Shown: positions 24,433 through 33,130, counted from the first letter of the stretch. The stretch: 64,000 nt of DNA from Collinsella aerofaciens (GCF_015555045.1 NZ_JADNJQ010000010.1:1-64000); one strand, 5' to 3'. The notes: generated by a model from the sequence alone, not told the origin. Made by a program: numbers and translations.

Positions 24433-25200
24433 CTATAGGTAGACCTTTTCGAGAAACGATAATGTGTCCTGAAGACGCGCTCTCTCTTTACGATCGGTCT
24501 GCCGATTTACATAAGAAGAAAAGTCCGCAAAGAAGTCTCCGGCATCAGCCCTCATTTGCTCTATTAGCTCCAAGCGAGCCGAAGGCGGCAACAAACCCGC
24601 AAGTCGAACAATATCCGAGCGATGCTTTCGTCGATCTTTATCGTTGCAATGGCGCCCTTCTTCATAGCTCCTATTGATATCAATGTGTGCACGCATCTTG
24701 AGGGGAATGATATGGAGCGCATCGAGCAACGTAATGCCCTCTACGTTCGTTGCGTTGTCGCGAATAAATTCGTAGTAGCCATCGTCGAGAATAATTGCCG
24801 AAAGACTTGATACGGCCTCGTCAAAGGAAAGAGGTGCCACTTCGCTCGTTTCATCTTCGAGCACAAAATCAGGATGTCGGGCAAATAGCTCAATTTGGCC
24901 GGGATAGTCTAGGACTTGCCTTGATCCTTCGGGCAAACAGAACCGATAGTAAGTGCACCTTCCATCGCCGACCTTTCCAGTCTCATATCCGGCAGCTTTG
25001 ATAAATGCCCACAATGCAGTGGCGAATTCAACGCCTTTCCCATCAACAATTACGACGACATCCAAGTCTTCAGTAGCTCTAAACGAATCGCCCTCATTGT
25101 CAAATAGAACGCTGCAGGCCCCTCCACCAATAAGGACGTAACCGCCTTTACAGCCGCTCATGGCATCGGCAAATCGCTCTATTCCCCTCACTTTTGACAT
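24433..25200 (-). CDS. Nucleotidyltransferase-fold protein, AbiEii-like
   Basis: The 255-aa protein has features of the polymerase-beta nucleotidyltransferase superfamily: YVLIGGGACSVLFDNEG and RATEDLDVVV (the D-x-D metal motif), and a later conserved LDALHIIPLKMRAHID that resembles the K-x-R/H segment of AbiEii/MenT proteins. Such proteins act as toxins that modify tRNA or nucleotides. The start is ATG 25200 with AGGAGG upstream; it overlaps the preceding wHTH gene by 13 nt, the usual layout for AbiE pairs. Base composition is lower in GC than neighbouring housekeeping genes, suggesting transfer. Toxicity is not shown by sequence. Confidence 0.8.
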   Translation of the reverse strand: MSKVRGIERFADAMSGCKGGYVLIGGGACSVLFDNEGDSFRATEDLDVVVIVDGKGVEFATALWAFIKAAGYETGKVGDGRCTYYRFCLPEGSRQVLDYPGQIELFARHPDFVLEDETSEVAPLSFDEAVSSLSAIILDDGYYEFIRDNATNVEGITLLDALHIIPLKMRAHIDINRSYEEGRHCNDKDRRKHRSDIVRLAGLLPPSARLELIEQMRADAGDFFADFSSYVNRQTDRKERARLQDTLSFLEKVYL

Positions 25201-26210
25201 ATCGTCCTCCTGAGCTGTTCGACCGCGTCGAGCAGACGATCTTCTTTGTAATCTGCTTTTGCGCAAGCAACGTATAAGGAAAACGGGTCGACACACTGCA
25301 AACCCGTCGCGTCAAAACTAATATCGGACGGCGCGTCCACGGGATACGACCAGACCTCAATCACAACTGCCGCCGGTTCGTACCACTGAGCCTCCAGCCA
25401 TCTGTCGCCCATATGCTCTTTCAAGGCCTCTAGCTGATATTTTTCGAGAGCAATGGTTGGAGCAGAGTCTTCATGGGCAAGGTCGGACATATAGCTAAGG
25501 GCAGACACACCGGAAAGCAGCGCATCAACGGCACGTAGCTCTGTTCTCTCGATAACCTTCTTGAGCCGGATTCGCTCTAAAACTGGCGTGCGAAGATAGT
25601 CCTCAAACCCATCTAGCAACGTCTCGGTCGACAGCCCGGCGTCACACAATATACGCTTTTTGCCGTCCCGCATAATCAACCCAGGAGCTATAGCGGCGAT
25701 TTCCGAAAGATAGCCGCTGACGCTAGCCGCGCTTTTGCCACACAGACGCGCTAGGTCGCCGGCGGAGCAGTCAACCCATCGTCCCGCAATGAGATTTAGG
25801 ACGATTCGTTGAGATTGGGACGAAAGCGGAGCAGCGGGAGAAGCACCCAGCACTTCATCGGAAATAACGGCTCCGATAAACGGCAGGAACGCATTTCGCT
25901 CATCTCGGATATATGCGATTCCCTCCGAAGAAAGCGCGCGCATAAAACCTAAATCCATAGCATCCCAGCAAATTGCCACCGGACGAGCATCTAACGTACG
26001 CACTGCATTGACGAGATTTCGCGCCGAAATGACACTGGGCGGTTCTTTAGGTTCCGCAACAATAAAACGGCCCTGCTCAGACATGCCGAGCCGTGCCAAG
26101 CGAAGCGAATACCGCTCAAGATACATGCGAGGAATCTGCATCTCAACTGGCTCCGGGTCGATAGCGAGCTCTAAAGAGAAGAGTCTTTTTGGGAGGCAGT
26201 TTATCAGCAT
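25188..26210 (-). CDS. Winged-helix AbiEi-like antitoxin/regulator candidate
   Basis: The 340-aa protein has a probable helix-turn-helix at about residues 145-200 (VDCSAGDLARLCGKSAASVSGYL-like spacing of helices) and a C-terminal region ending DPFSLYVACAKADYKEDRLL, where AbiE-type proteins contact their partner. The overlap with a nucleotidyltransferase gene fits a type IV toxin-antitoxin pair; the antitoxin would also repress its own promoter, which carries a matching palindrome. ATG 26210 is preferred to TTG 26216. The family assignment rests on layout more than on a strong motif, so a plain transcription factor remains possible. Confidence 0.65.
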   Translation of the reverse strand: MLINCLPKRLFSLELAIDPEPVEMQIPRMYLERYSLRLARLGMSEQGRFIVAEPKEPPSVISARNLVNAVRTLDARPVAICWDAMDLGFMRALSSEGIAYIRDERNAFLPFIGAVISDEVLGASPAAPLSSQSQRIVLNLIAGRWVDCSAGDLARLCGKSAASVSGYLSEIAAIAPGLIMRDGKKRILCDAGLSTETLLDGFEDYLRTPVLERIRLKKVIERTELRAVDALLSGVSALSYMSDLAHEDSAPTIALEKYQLEALKEHMGDRWLEAQWYEPAAVVIEVWSYPVDAPSDISFDATGLQCVDPFSLYVACAKADYKEDRLLDAVEQLRRTICQK

Positions 26211-26257
26211 GTACAATCACCGTTTTCATTTCGGTTATATTTTAGCGTCTATCTGAA

Positions 26258-26285
26258 ATTATACTGAATCGTATAAAATCATCAA
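26258..26285 (-). promoter_or_regulatory. Promoter and palindromic operator of the AbiE-like cassette
   Basis: Minus-strand TTGATG (26280-26285) and TATAAT (26258-26263) are 16 nt apart. TTATAC and GTATAA (26259-26276, 6-nt spacer) form a perfect inverted repeat over the -10, a natural autoregulation site. Confidence 0.7.
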
Positions 26286-26308
26286 TCATCAAAGCCAAGC
26301 GCAACATT

Positions 26309-26356
26309 CAAAACGCAACAAGGGGCTCCCCCGTTCTTTAACGGGGGAGCCCCTTG
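26309..26356 (-). terminator. Terminator hairpin downstream of pcrA
   Basis: AAGGGGCTCCCCCGTT pairs perfectly with AACGGGGGAGCCCCTT; on the minus strand TTGTTGCGTTTTGA follows, the same tail as at 24361. It lies between the nested element after pcrA and the cassette promoter. Confidence 0.8.
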
Positions 26357-26439
26357 CCATGTCTAAGTATTCAGCCCACCCGGTTCTCCAGATCAAAAAG
26401 CGAGAGGCAAAGCGACGTTCGTCTAGCAACGTTACCCAA

Positions 26440-26569
26440 GGACCTGGGCGGGCGTATGGGGCAACATCGATCGCGAGTTCCGCACGCAAAGGAGGCCACT
26501 TAATGTGGCCTCCGTCTTGCGCAGGACTGCCCGAGCAGGCGATGTTGCCCCATACGCCCGCCCAGGTCC
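26440..26569 (-). repeat. Nested palindromic element, copy 2 (after pcrA)
   Basis: Outer arms 26440-26469 and 26540-26569 are perfect 30-bp inverted repeats. The 70-nt core matches copy 1 in reverse: CCTGCTCGGGCAGTCCTGC, inner stem GGAGGCCAC/GTGGCCTCC (26491-26513) and GTGCGGAACTCGCGAT on the minus strand. The element ends 8 nt from the pcrA stop codon. Confidence 0.92.
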
Positions 26570-26576
26570 GCCGGGA

Positions 26577-29471
26577 TTACGACAGCTTGACGATCGGTGC
26601 AAAGCCCTTCATTAGCTTTTTGGTCTGGCCGGTCTTTTCGAATTGGACCTCGATCATGTCTCCAGCGACCGAGATCACGGTACCCGTGCCAAAGGTCTTG
26701 TGGCTCACGGTATCGCCCGCGGCAAAGTCCTGCGATGCGCTGGCGCGATCGACCTTGCGCTCCACCGTCGGCGACACCTTGGACGACGGTTTTTTGGCTC
26801 GCGACGCACCCGAGCCAAAGGTCGAGGCAACACGGCCGGCGTCGGGCGAAACCCCACGATGGCGCTCGGTTCCGTAGCTACTGCCGCCAAAGAAGTCGTC
26901 AAAGCTCGATCCGCCGCGCGAACCGGAACCGCCGGTCGAGCGCGTATGCGAACCGAACACCTTGCCGCCATACATATCCGAGCCCATGCCCGAGCCAAAA
27001 GTGCCGTGACGGTCGCCGCGCTTCTCCCAGCCCGTGCCCTCAAAACCGGCAGAACCGATACCGCTAAACTCGATGTCCTCAAACGGAATCTCGTTGAGGA
27101 AGCGCGAGCGCGGGTTGGCAGAGGTCGAGCCGTAGGTGCGACGCGTCGCAGCATAGGTCAGGAACAGGCGCTTGCGGGCACGCGTGATAGCGACATAGGC
27201 CAGGCGACGCTCCTCCTCGAGCTTACCTGGATCATCGCTGCCGGCAAAATCGTGCACGTGCGGGAAGATGCCCTCCTCCATGCCGGCCACGAATACCGCC
27301 GGGAACTCCAGGCCCTTGGCGGAGTGGATGGTCATCATGGTGATGGCATGCGTCTCGCCGGCCAGGGAATCCAAGTCGGAGCGCAGGGCAAGCCACTCCA
27401 TGAGTGCCGGCAGCGCCTTACAGGTAAGCGGACCGTAGGTGCGCTCGATCTCGTCGGCATGCACGGCACCGGCGGGCAGCTCCGTCGGCGCGGCATAGGC
27501 GTTGCCAGCGATGGCGGCGGCCAGGGCATCCTGCGGAGAAAGCGCCGGGGCGGCTAGGCTATCGAGCGGATTGGAGCCCGCGGCGTCACGAGCGCCGATG
27601 AGCGCCTCAAACGAGGATGCCGGGGCAAATGGCCCCGGTTCGGGCGCGGGCGCGCTCACCACGACGGGCTCGGCGCCGGCAGGCACGTCGGCAACGCCGG
27701 CTGCGCGCAGCTCTTCCAAGCTCTCGAGCGTACCCTCGATATCCTCGTGCGTCTCCTCAAATTCGGCGGCGACGCCCAGGAATTCCTGAATGTTCTCGGC
27801 GCGGCTCTCGGACTCCATGGTGCCCTCGGCGCGAAACGCCTGCAGCAAGCCCGTCTTATCGACGATCATCTCGACAACGTCCTTGAGCTCGCCGTCCATG
27901 CGGCGGCCCTCGCGCACCAGCGACACAAAGCTCGACAGGCCGTTGCGCACCTTGGCACTAAACATGCCCGTCTCGGCGCACGCGATCTCGCAAGCCTGGA
28001 AGAACGAGCAACGGTTGTCGCGCGCCAGCTGCTCGATCTTTTGGATCGAGGTGGAGCCGATGCCGCGGCGCGGCGTGTTGATGACGCGCTTGACGCTCAT
28101 CTCGTCGGCCGGGTTCACGATCATCTTAAGGTAGGCCATGACGTCGCGGATCTCGGCACGGTCGAAGAATCGCGTGCCGCCCACGATCTTGTAGGGCACG
28201 CCCGCGCGCAGAAACATATCTTCGAGAATACGCGACTGGGCGTTGGTGCGGTAGAACACGGCGATGTCGTCGTAACTCGTGCCCTTGGCATGCAGCTTTT
28301 CGATCTCGCCGGCAATCCAGCGACCCTCGTCGCGCTCATCGCTTGCCTGGAAGGCCTGGATCTTCTCGCCGTCGCCCTCGGCCGTAAACAGGCGCTTGTC
28401 CTTGCGCTGCGAGTTGTGACGTACCACGGCGTTGGCGGCGTTCAGGATATGACCCGTAGAGCGGTAGTTCTGCTCCAGCTTGACGGTCTTGCAGTCTTTA
28501 AAGTCCTTCTCAAAGTCCAGGATATTGGTGATGTCGGCGCCACGCCAGCTATAAATGGACTGATCGTCGTCGCCCACGACCATGAGGTTTTGGTACTTGG
28601 CGGCCAGCAGGTTGGCGATCTCGTACTGGACGTGGTTGGTGTCCTGATACTCGTCGACGCTAATGTAGCGGAAGCGCTCCTGATACTTGTCGAGCACCTC
28701 GGGGCGGGTGCGCAGCAGCTCGAGCGTGCGCACGAGCAGGTCGTCGAAGTCCATCGCGTTGGCGGCGCGCAGGCGGCGCTCCAGCTCCAGGTAGACTTGC
28801 GCGGCCTTTTTGTCATTGGGGCTGTCGGCGGATTTGAGCATGTCCTCGGGGCCGATCATGGCGTTTTTGGCCGAGCTAATCTTGCTGCGGATCATGTTGA
28901 TGGGGAACTGCTTTTGCTCGATGCCGAGCGCCTGCATAATGTCGCGCACCATGCGCTTTGAGTCATCGTCATCGTAGATGGTGAACTGACCGGTGTAGCC
29001 CAACAGGTCGGCGTCCTCGCGCAGCATGCGCACGCACATGGCATGGAAGGTGCACACCCACATGCCACGGGTGCCGCTGGGAATGAGTGCCGCCAGACGC
29101 TCGCGCATCTCTGCCGCGGCCTTGTTGGTAAACGTGATGGCAAGAACCTGCCAAGGTTTAACACCCAGGTCGCCGAGCATATGTGCGATGCGGAAGGTCA
29201 AGACGCGGGTCTTGCCCGAGCCGGCGCCGGCGAGCACCAGCAACGGGCCCTCGGTGGACAGGACAGCCTCGCGCTGGGCGGGATTAAGGCTGTCAATGTC
29301 GACGAGCGGCTTGGCGGGCTTGGGCGCCGGCGCGGGAGCGTCGTAAATGTCGAGCGGGACGAGCTCGGGCTCCGGCGCAGCAGGAGCGGTGTATGCATCG
29401 AGCGGCACGGGTTCCGGCGCGGGCGGCACGGATACCGCGGCGTTCTTTTCCCAGGGCAAGGGCTGGGTCAT
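26577..29471 (-). CDS. pcrA: UvrD/PcrA family 3'-5' DNA helicase
   Basis: The 964-aa superfamily 1A helicase has the P-loop AGAGSGKTR, Walker B SVDEYQDTNHVQYE, motif III GDDDQSIYSWRGAD, motif IV region QNYRSTGHIL, motif V TIHSAKGLEFPAVF and motif VI YVAITRARKRLFL. A C-terminal Tudor-like RNA polymerase-binding domain (DFAAGDTVSHKTFGTGTV) is present. It unwinds DNA in repair and replication-transcription conflicts. Two oddities: a proline-rich N-terminal extension of about 60 residues with repeated PLDAY/PLDIY, and an Ala/Pro-rich insertion of about 100 residues before motif V. ATG 29471 has GAGGAG 7 nt upstream. It is monocistronic. Confidence 0.96.
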   Translation of the reverse strand: MTQPLPWEKNAAVSVPPAPEPVPLDAYTAPAAPEPELVPLDIYDAPAPAPKPAKPLVDIDSLNPAQREAVLSTEGPLLVLAGAGSGKTRVLTFRIAHMLGDLGVKPWQVLAITFTNKAAAEMRERLAALIPSGTRGMWVCTFHAMCVRMLREDADLLGYTGQFTIYDDDDSKRMVRDIMQALGIEQKQFPINMIRSKISSAKNAMIGPEDMLKSADSPNDKKAAQVYLELERRLRAANAMDFDDLLVRTLELLRTRPEVLDKYQERFRYISVDEYQDTNHVQYEIANLLAAKYQNLMVVGDDDQSIYSWRGADITNILDFEKDFKDCKTVKLEQNYRSTGHILNAANAVVRHNSQRKDKRLFTAEGDGEKIQAFQASDERDEGRWIAGEIEKLHAKGTSYDDIAVFYRTNAQSRILEDMFLRAGVPYKIVGGTRFFDRAEIRDVMAYLKMIVNPADEMSVKRVINTPRRGIGSTSIQKIEQLARDNRCSFFQACEIACAETGMFSAKVRNGLSSFVSLVREGRRMDGELKDVVEMIVDKTGLLQAFRAEGTMESESRAENIQEFLGVAAEFEETHEDIEGTLESLEELRAAGVADVPAGAEPVVVSAPAPEPGPFAPASSFEALIGARDAAGSNPLDSLAAPALSPQDALAAAIAGNAYAAPTELPAGAVHADEIERTYGPLTCKALPALMEWLALRSDLDSLAGETHAITMMTIHSAKGLEFPAVFVAGMEEGIFPHVHDFAGSDDPGKLEEERRLAYVAITRARKRLFLTYAATRRTYGSTSANPRSRFLNEIPFEDIEFSGIGSAGFEGTGWEKRGDRHGTFGSGMGSDMYGGKVFGSHTRSTGGSGSRGGSSFDDFFGGSSYGTERHRGVSPDAGRVASTFGSGASRAKKPSSKVSPTVERKVDRASASQDFAAGDTVSHKTFGTGTVISVAGDMIEVQFEKTGQTKKLMKGFAPIVKLS

Positions 29472-29802
29472 GGGCGACTCCTCATCTGACGGACGGCGCG
29501 CCTGCGGGCGGCGCCATAGTTTGAGCCGTACCAGTATACCGAGCCGCGCGGACACCGACGCAAATCACACCACGACTCCGTGCGTCACCGTCAGGCCGCC
29601 CCAGCGAATTTGGCGCAATGGGGTCAGGTTGGTCTGCACCAATCAATTGACAATCACGAAACCGCCGATGTCATGGCAGCAGCAGCGAGCGGTGGCCAGG
29701 GCGAACAAATTGGCATGAAAAGGGGCGGCATAGACCTTCTGGTCATGCCGCCCCCTTTGAATGACAAGTTGTCGCCCCGGCCGCCGCGCAGCGTCGACCA
29801 AG
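29472..29802. other. 331-nt spacer upstream of pcrA
   Basis: No gene. It contains a candidate minus-strand -10 (TATACT, 29533-29538) for pcrA with no clear -35 and, at 29718-29758, the uppP terminator. The rest shows no pattern I can name. Confidence 0.6.
29718..29758 (-). terminator. Terminator of uppP
   Basis: GGGGCGGCAT pairs with ATGCCGCCCC, extended by GACC/GGTC in the loop, with TTTT following on the minus strand. Confidence 0.9.
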
Positions 29803-30777
29803 TTACAGGCCGAGCATAGGCTCCAGGACAAAGAAGTACGCGAGCACCACGATGCCCAGGATGATGCGGTAGACGCCGAAGCACTTAAAGTCGTGACGGC
29901 GCACGAAGCCCATAAGCCACTTGATGGCAATGAGCGACACCACAAAGGCGACGACGCAGCCCACGCCCAGGATGGCGATTTCGTTGGTGCCGAACGTGCC
30001 GCCCTTAATAAAGTACTTGACCAGCTTGAGCGCGCTCGCGCCAAACATAACGGGAATAGCCAGGAAGAACGTGAACTTAGACGCCACCGAGCGCGTGCAG
30101 CCCAGCAGCAGGCCGCCGATGATCGTGGAGCCGGAGCGCGATGTGCCCGGAATCAGCGAAAGCACCTGGAAGCAACCGATACCCAGCGCGGTCTTCCAGC
30201 TCAGATCCTCGAGCGTAGTGATGGAGCCAAAGTCCAGGTTATCGTCATCGTCTGAAGCGGCAGCCGCAGCGGGAGTGGCAAAATGCGCACCAGCGGGGCG
30301 TCCGCCCGCCACCACGGCACGCGAACCAAACGAACCGGCAAGAGCGGCCTGGTCGCGCTTGTTCGCGCGCCAGTTCTCGATCACGATAAACAGCACGCCG
30401 TACACAATGAGCGCCAGCGCCACGACGGGAGCATTGTAGAAATGCTCCTCCATCCAGTCGTTAAGCGGCAGACCGATCGCCGCGGCGGGAATGCAGCCGA
30501 GCACAATCTTGCCCCACAGCACCCAGGTGTCGCGACGACCCTCCTTGCCTTTGCTGGGAGAAAACGGGTTGAGGTCGTAAAAGAACAGGACGCAGACGGC
30601 CAAAATGGCGCCAAGCTGAATCACGACCAGGAACATATTCCAGAACGTCTCGCTCACGTTCATCTTGACGAACTCGTCCACCAAGATCATGTGACCGGTC
30701 GACGAAACAGGCAGCCATTCGGTGATGCCCTCGACCAGGCCCATGAAGGCAGATTTTAGAAGCTCAATGATATCCAA
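29803..30777 (-). CDS. uppP: Undecaprenyl-diphosphatase (BacA/UppP)
   Basis: The 324-aa membrane enzyme has both active-site motifs: GLVEGITEWLPVSSTGH near the N-terminus and PGTSRSGSTIIGG in the middle. It dephosphorylates undecaprenyl pyrophosphate to recycle the lipid carrier for cell-wall synthesis and gives bacitracin resistance. The start is TTG 30777 with GAGGGGG upstream, placing the first motif at the usual distance; a much longer frame from 31026 adds residues not seen in the family. An insertion of about 50 residues (RAVVAGGRPAGAHFATPA and an Asp run) lies just before the second motif, making it longer than the usual 270 aa. Confidence 0.94.
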   Translation of the reverse strand: MDIIELLKSAFMGLVEGITEWLPVSSTGHMILVDEFVKMNVSETFWNMFLVVIQLGAILAVCVLFFYDLNPFSPSKGKEGRRDTWVLWGKIVLGCIPAAAIGLPLNDWMEEHFYNAPVVALALIVYGVLFIVIENWRANKRDQAALAGSFGSRAVVAGGRPAGAHFATPAAAAASDDDDNLDFGSITTLEDLSWKTALGIGCFQVLSLIPGTSRSGSTIIGGLLLGCTRSVASKFTFFLAIPVMFGASALKLVKYFIKGGTFGTNEIAILGVGCVVAFVVSLIAIKWLMGFVRRHDFKCFGVYRIILGIVVLAYFFVLEPMLGL

Positions 30778-31024
30778 AGGGACCCCCTCGTTAGACACCC
30801 GCCGATATTGTTCTGCGGACGGTTGCGGGCGATGTCCCATTATCAACCGTTCGGCCGCGACCGCGCCCACCCTTACCAAAAAACTCGCCCGTTCACAGAA
30901 TTGCGAGCGGTCAAACCCAAATCCTTGGGTATAACTGCAACAAGATAAAGTGTCCGGCGGCCACGCATCCGCGCCCGCCCGATGCACGAGCCCCACGCCC
31001 GTGCGATAGACCAAGGAGGAAACC

Positions 31025-31462
31025 ATGAACGAGGGCTACACCAAGGTATTTGTTTCACTCGACGGTACTGAGCAGCAGGATTTTGTGCTCGCACGCGCCA
31101 TCAAGGTCGCCGCGAACAACGGCGCCAAGCTGATTATCGGCCACGTTATCGATTCCACGGCACTCGAGAGCGCCGGTTCCTATCCGGTCGATCTGGTCAA
31201 CGGCCTAGAGGAGGCATTTAAGAACTCCATCGCCAAGCAGCTCGAAGAGGCCAAGGCCAATCCCGACATTCCCGAGGTCGAGGTCATGATTCGCGCCGGC
31301 CGCATTCGCGAGACGCTCAAAGACGAGATGCTCGACGTGGTCAAGCCCGACCTGGTGCTCTGCGGCGCTCGTGGCCTGTCCTCGATCAAGTATGCACTCC
31401 TGGGTTCAATTTCGACGTTCCTGCTGCGCAACACCGACTGCGACATCTTGGTCGTGAAGTAG
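31025..31462 (+). CDS. Universal stress protein, UspA family
   Basis: The 145-aa protein has the Usp fold with VFVSLDGTEQQDF at the start and the C-terminal LCGARGLSSIKYALLGSIS that forms the nucleotide-binding loop (G-x2-G-x9-G-S pattern). Such proteins help survival under stress; the exact role here is unknown. AAGGAGG lies 5 nt before the ATG. It is divergent from uppP and ends at a bidirectional terminator. Confidence 0.93.
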   Translation: MNEGYTKVFVSLDGTEQQDFVLARAIKVAANNGAKLIIGHVIDSTALESAGSYPVDLVNGLEEAFKNSIAKQLEEAKANPDIPEVEVMIRAGRIRETLKDEMLDVVKPDLVLCGARGLSSIKYALLGSISTFLLRNTDCDILVVK

Positions 31463-31516
31463 CAAACGTACGCCTAACGCATCGCGGAGCGCAAGCCCAC
31501 GTGCCCAAGTCTTCCA

Positions 31517-31552
31517 AGAGCGGGACCACCATTACGGTGGCCCCGCTTTGCT
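31517..31552. terminator. Bidirectional terminator between usp and hipA
   Basis: AGCGGG-CCACC pairs with GGTGG-CCCGCT, followed on the plus strand by TTGCTTT. It lies directly at the hipA stop. Confidence 0.8.
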
Positions 31553-32842
31553 TTAGGCTGAGAATTGCTCCAGAACCCTCATTCTCTCAACGGAATCCGT
31601 CTGAATTTTCAGAGCGACCCGACCCAAATCTCCGGTTGCAGAGGCAAGTTCTGCAAGCTGGGCAGACACCTCTTCAGCCACTTCCGCCGCGATGTTCTTG
31701 ATCATCTTGAGTGGCAGATGCAAATCTTGAGACATGAATTCGAAATCTTCAGGAGTCACCCCATCGATCACCCGGTGATCCCCAATATCAATCCCAAGAT
31801 TATGGTCGTATCCCATTATCGTCGTGCAAACAATATCGTATGCAGGGGCCAACCTCTTTTCCCGCCAACTCGGACTATAAAGAAACGAATGGTTCTTGAG
31901 ATGCGAGTCGCAATTCCCCAACGCATAATCGACCATTACCTGACGAGCGAACATTTGAGTATCAGCAATTACGTTAGACGATTGCTCTCTTATCAATCGG
32001 CCGCAAAGAGCCATATAGCAGCTATCGGGACGTGTCTCGTATTTCATATACGAAGGCCAGCCAACCGCTTGGCAAAAATCCTCCTGATGCAGCCTCAGAG
32101 GCACATCGAATCCGCTCATCGACGGCGGCTCATTGCTCCAGATTCTGTCATAACGCTCGGAAAAGAACGCACCAGGAATCGTATCCGAAGCTTCTGAACG
32201 GGCAATTTCAAGCCCAGCAGCAGACGCTGCCGTCATGCAAATTAATTCGTTGAACGGCAAATCCGGATGTTTAGTTGAAGCAATCTTGACTATGTGAGTC
32301 GAGGGGGCAGAGCCGAGCGGCAGCATCCAATCCCCCGACCCGGCCTTTTTTGCATCTTTACCGCGCGGTAAAAACCAACCGGTTTTAGACTGAGCGCCCG
32401 CCAACGACAGCCTCGAATCCTGCATATCATTTGCAATCTCAAACACTTCCGCCTTAGAAAGTGCCTCAAAATCCTCGTCTTGCAGAGGACGATAGCCCGG
32501 ATCGTAGCTCGATTTCTCATCGCCGAGAAACCTCAAGGCACCAACGCACTCATCGCCCAAACGCTCGAGCATCGATAAATAGTCTGACTGGGGGATTTGA
32601 AAACGCATCGACAGCTCATGCCGAACCGGGCCCTCGGGAAGCATGCCCGAAAAGAAGGCCGAAAACTCATTGCTGGCATATGGCTCATGTCGCAAGGGAA
32701 GAGAAGCTGAGAGTGCGGCAGCATCGTCGCGTTCAAGATATCCCTCATCATATGCAAACGTCTCGTTTACGGGGTCGGCCCTCTCAAATTCTCCGACCAG
32801 CTCAAACGTTCCCCGATACTCACGATAAACCTTTAATGCCAT
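31553..32842 (-). CDS. hipA: HipA-like serine/threonine kinase toxin
   Basis: The 429-aa protein aligns with HipA: N-subdomain at residues 1-120, the ATP/regulatory segment SLAGAQSKTGWFLP, STHIVKIAS, the catalytic loop LGNCDSHLKNHSFLY with the conserved Asp, and the metal motif PAYDIVCT. E. coli HipA phosphorylates glutamyl-tRNA synthetase and causes persistence. It overlaps the hipB-like gene by 10 nt. GC content is lower than neighbours, in keeping with horizontal gain. Confidence 0.94.
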   Translation of the reverse strand: MALKVYREYRGTFELVGEFERADPVNETFAYDEGYLERDDAAALSASLPLRHEPYASNEFSAFFSGMLPEGPVRHELSMRFQIPQSDYLSMLERLGDECVGALRFLGDEKSSYDPGYRPLQDEDFEALSKAEVFEIANDMQDSRLSLAGAQSKTGWFLPRGKDAKKAGSGDWMLPLGSAPSTHIVKIASTKHPDLPFNELICMTAASAAGLEIARSEASDTIPGAFFSERYDRIWSNEPPSMSGFDVPLRLHQEDFCQAVGWPSYMKYETRPDSCYMALCGRLIREQSSNVIADTQMFARQVMVDYALGNCDSHLKNHSFLYSPSWREKRLAPAYDIVCTTIMGYDHNLGIDIGDHRVIDGVTPEDFEFMSQDLHLPLKMIKNIAAEVAEEVSAQLAELASATGDLGRVALKIQTDSVERMRVLEQFSA

Positions 32843-33078
32843 GAGCCGTCGCCCCTCTCCCTCAGGATCAAATCGACCCCCAAGCTGTTAGCGATTTGAA
32901 GGGTTTGGCGAAGATTGGCACCCGCCTTTCCACGCTCAAGCTCGCTCACAAAGCGCAAACTGCACTGGTTGAAATCAGCCACATCGCGTTGGGTATAACC
33001 GAGCTTCTTCCGGCGCTCACGCAAATATGCACCGAGTTCAGCTGGGTCAAAAATCGTTCGCTCATTCCAGTCTTGCAT
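32833..33078 (-). CDS. hipB: HipB-like helix-turn-helix antitoxin
   Basis: The 81-aa XRE-type protein has a helix-turn-helix at about residues 25-65 (GYTQRDVADFNQCSLRFVSE) and a short C-terminal tail. It should bind HipA and repress the operon. Two palindromes with TATCC/GGATA half-sites stand upstream, close to those of E. coli HipB. AGGGGA precedes the ATG. Translation is coupled to hipA by overlap. Confidence 0.94.
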   Translation of the reverse strand: MQDWNERTIFDPAELGAYLRERRKKLGYTQRDVADFNQCSLRFVSELERGKAGANLRQTLQIANSLGVDLILRERGDGSWH

Positions 33079-33087
33079 GCTAATCCC

Positions 33088-33117
33088 CTATGATTATCCC
33101 AAACGGGATAATCATAG
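33088..33117. promoter_or_regulatory. HipB operator O1
   Basis: A perfect 30-bp palindrome: 13-nt arms ending TTATCCC and GGGATAA around AAAC. Its core TATCC-N6-GGATA resembles the E. coli HipB site TATCC-N8-GGATA. Confidence 0.85.
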
Positions 33118-33130
33118 CACATCATGATGG

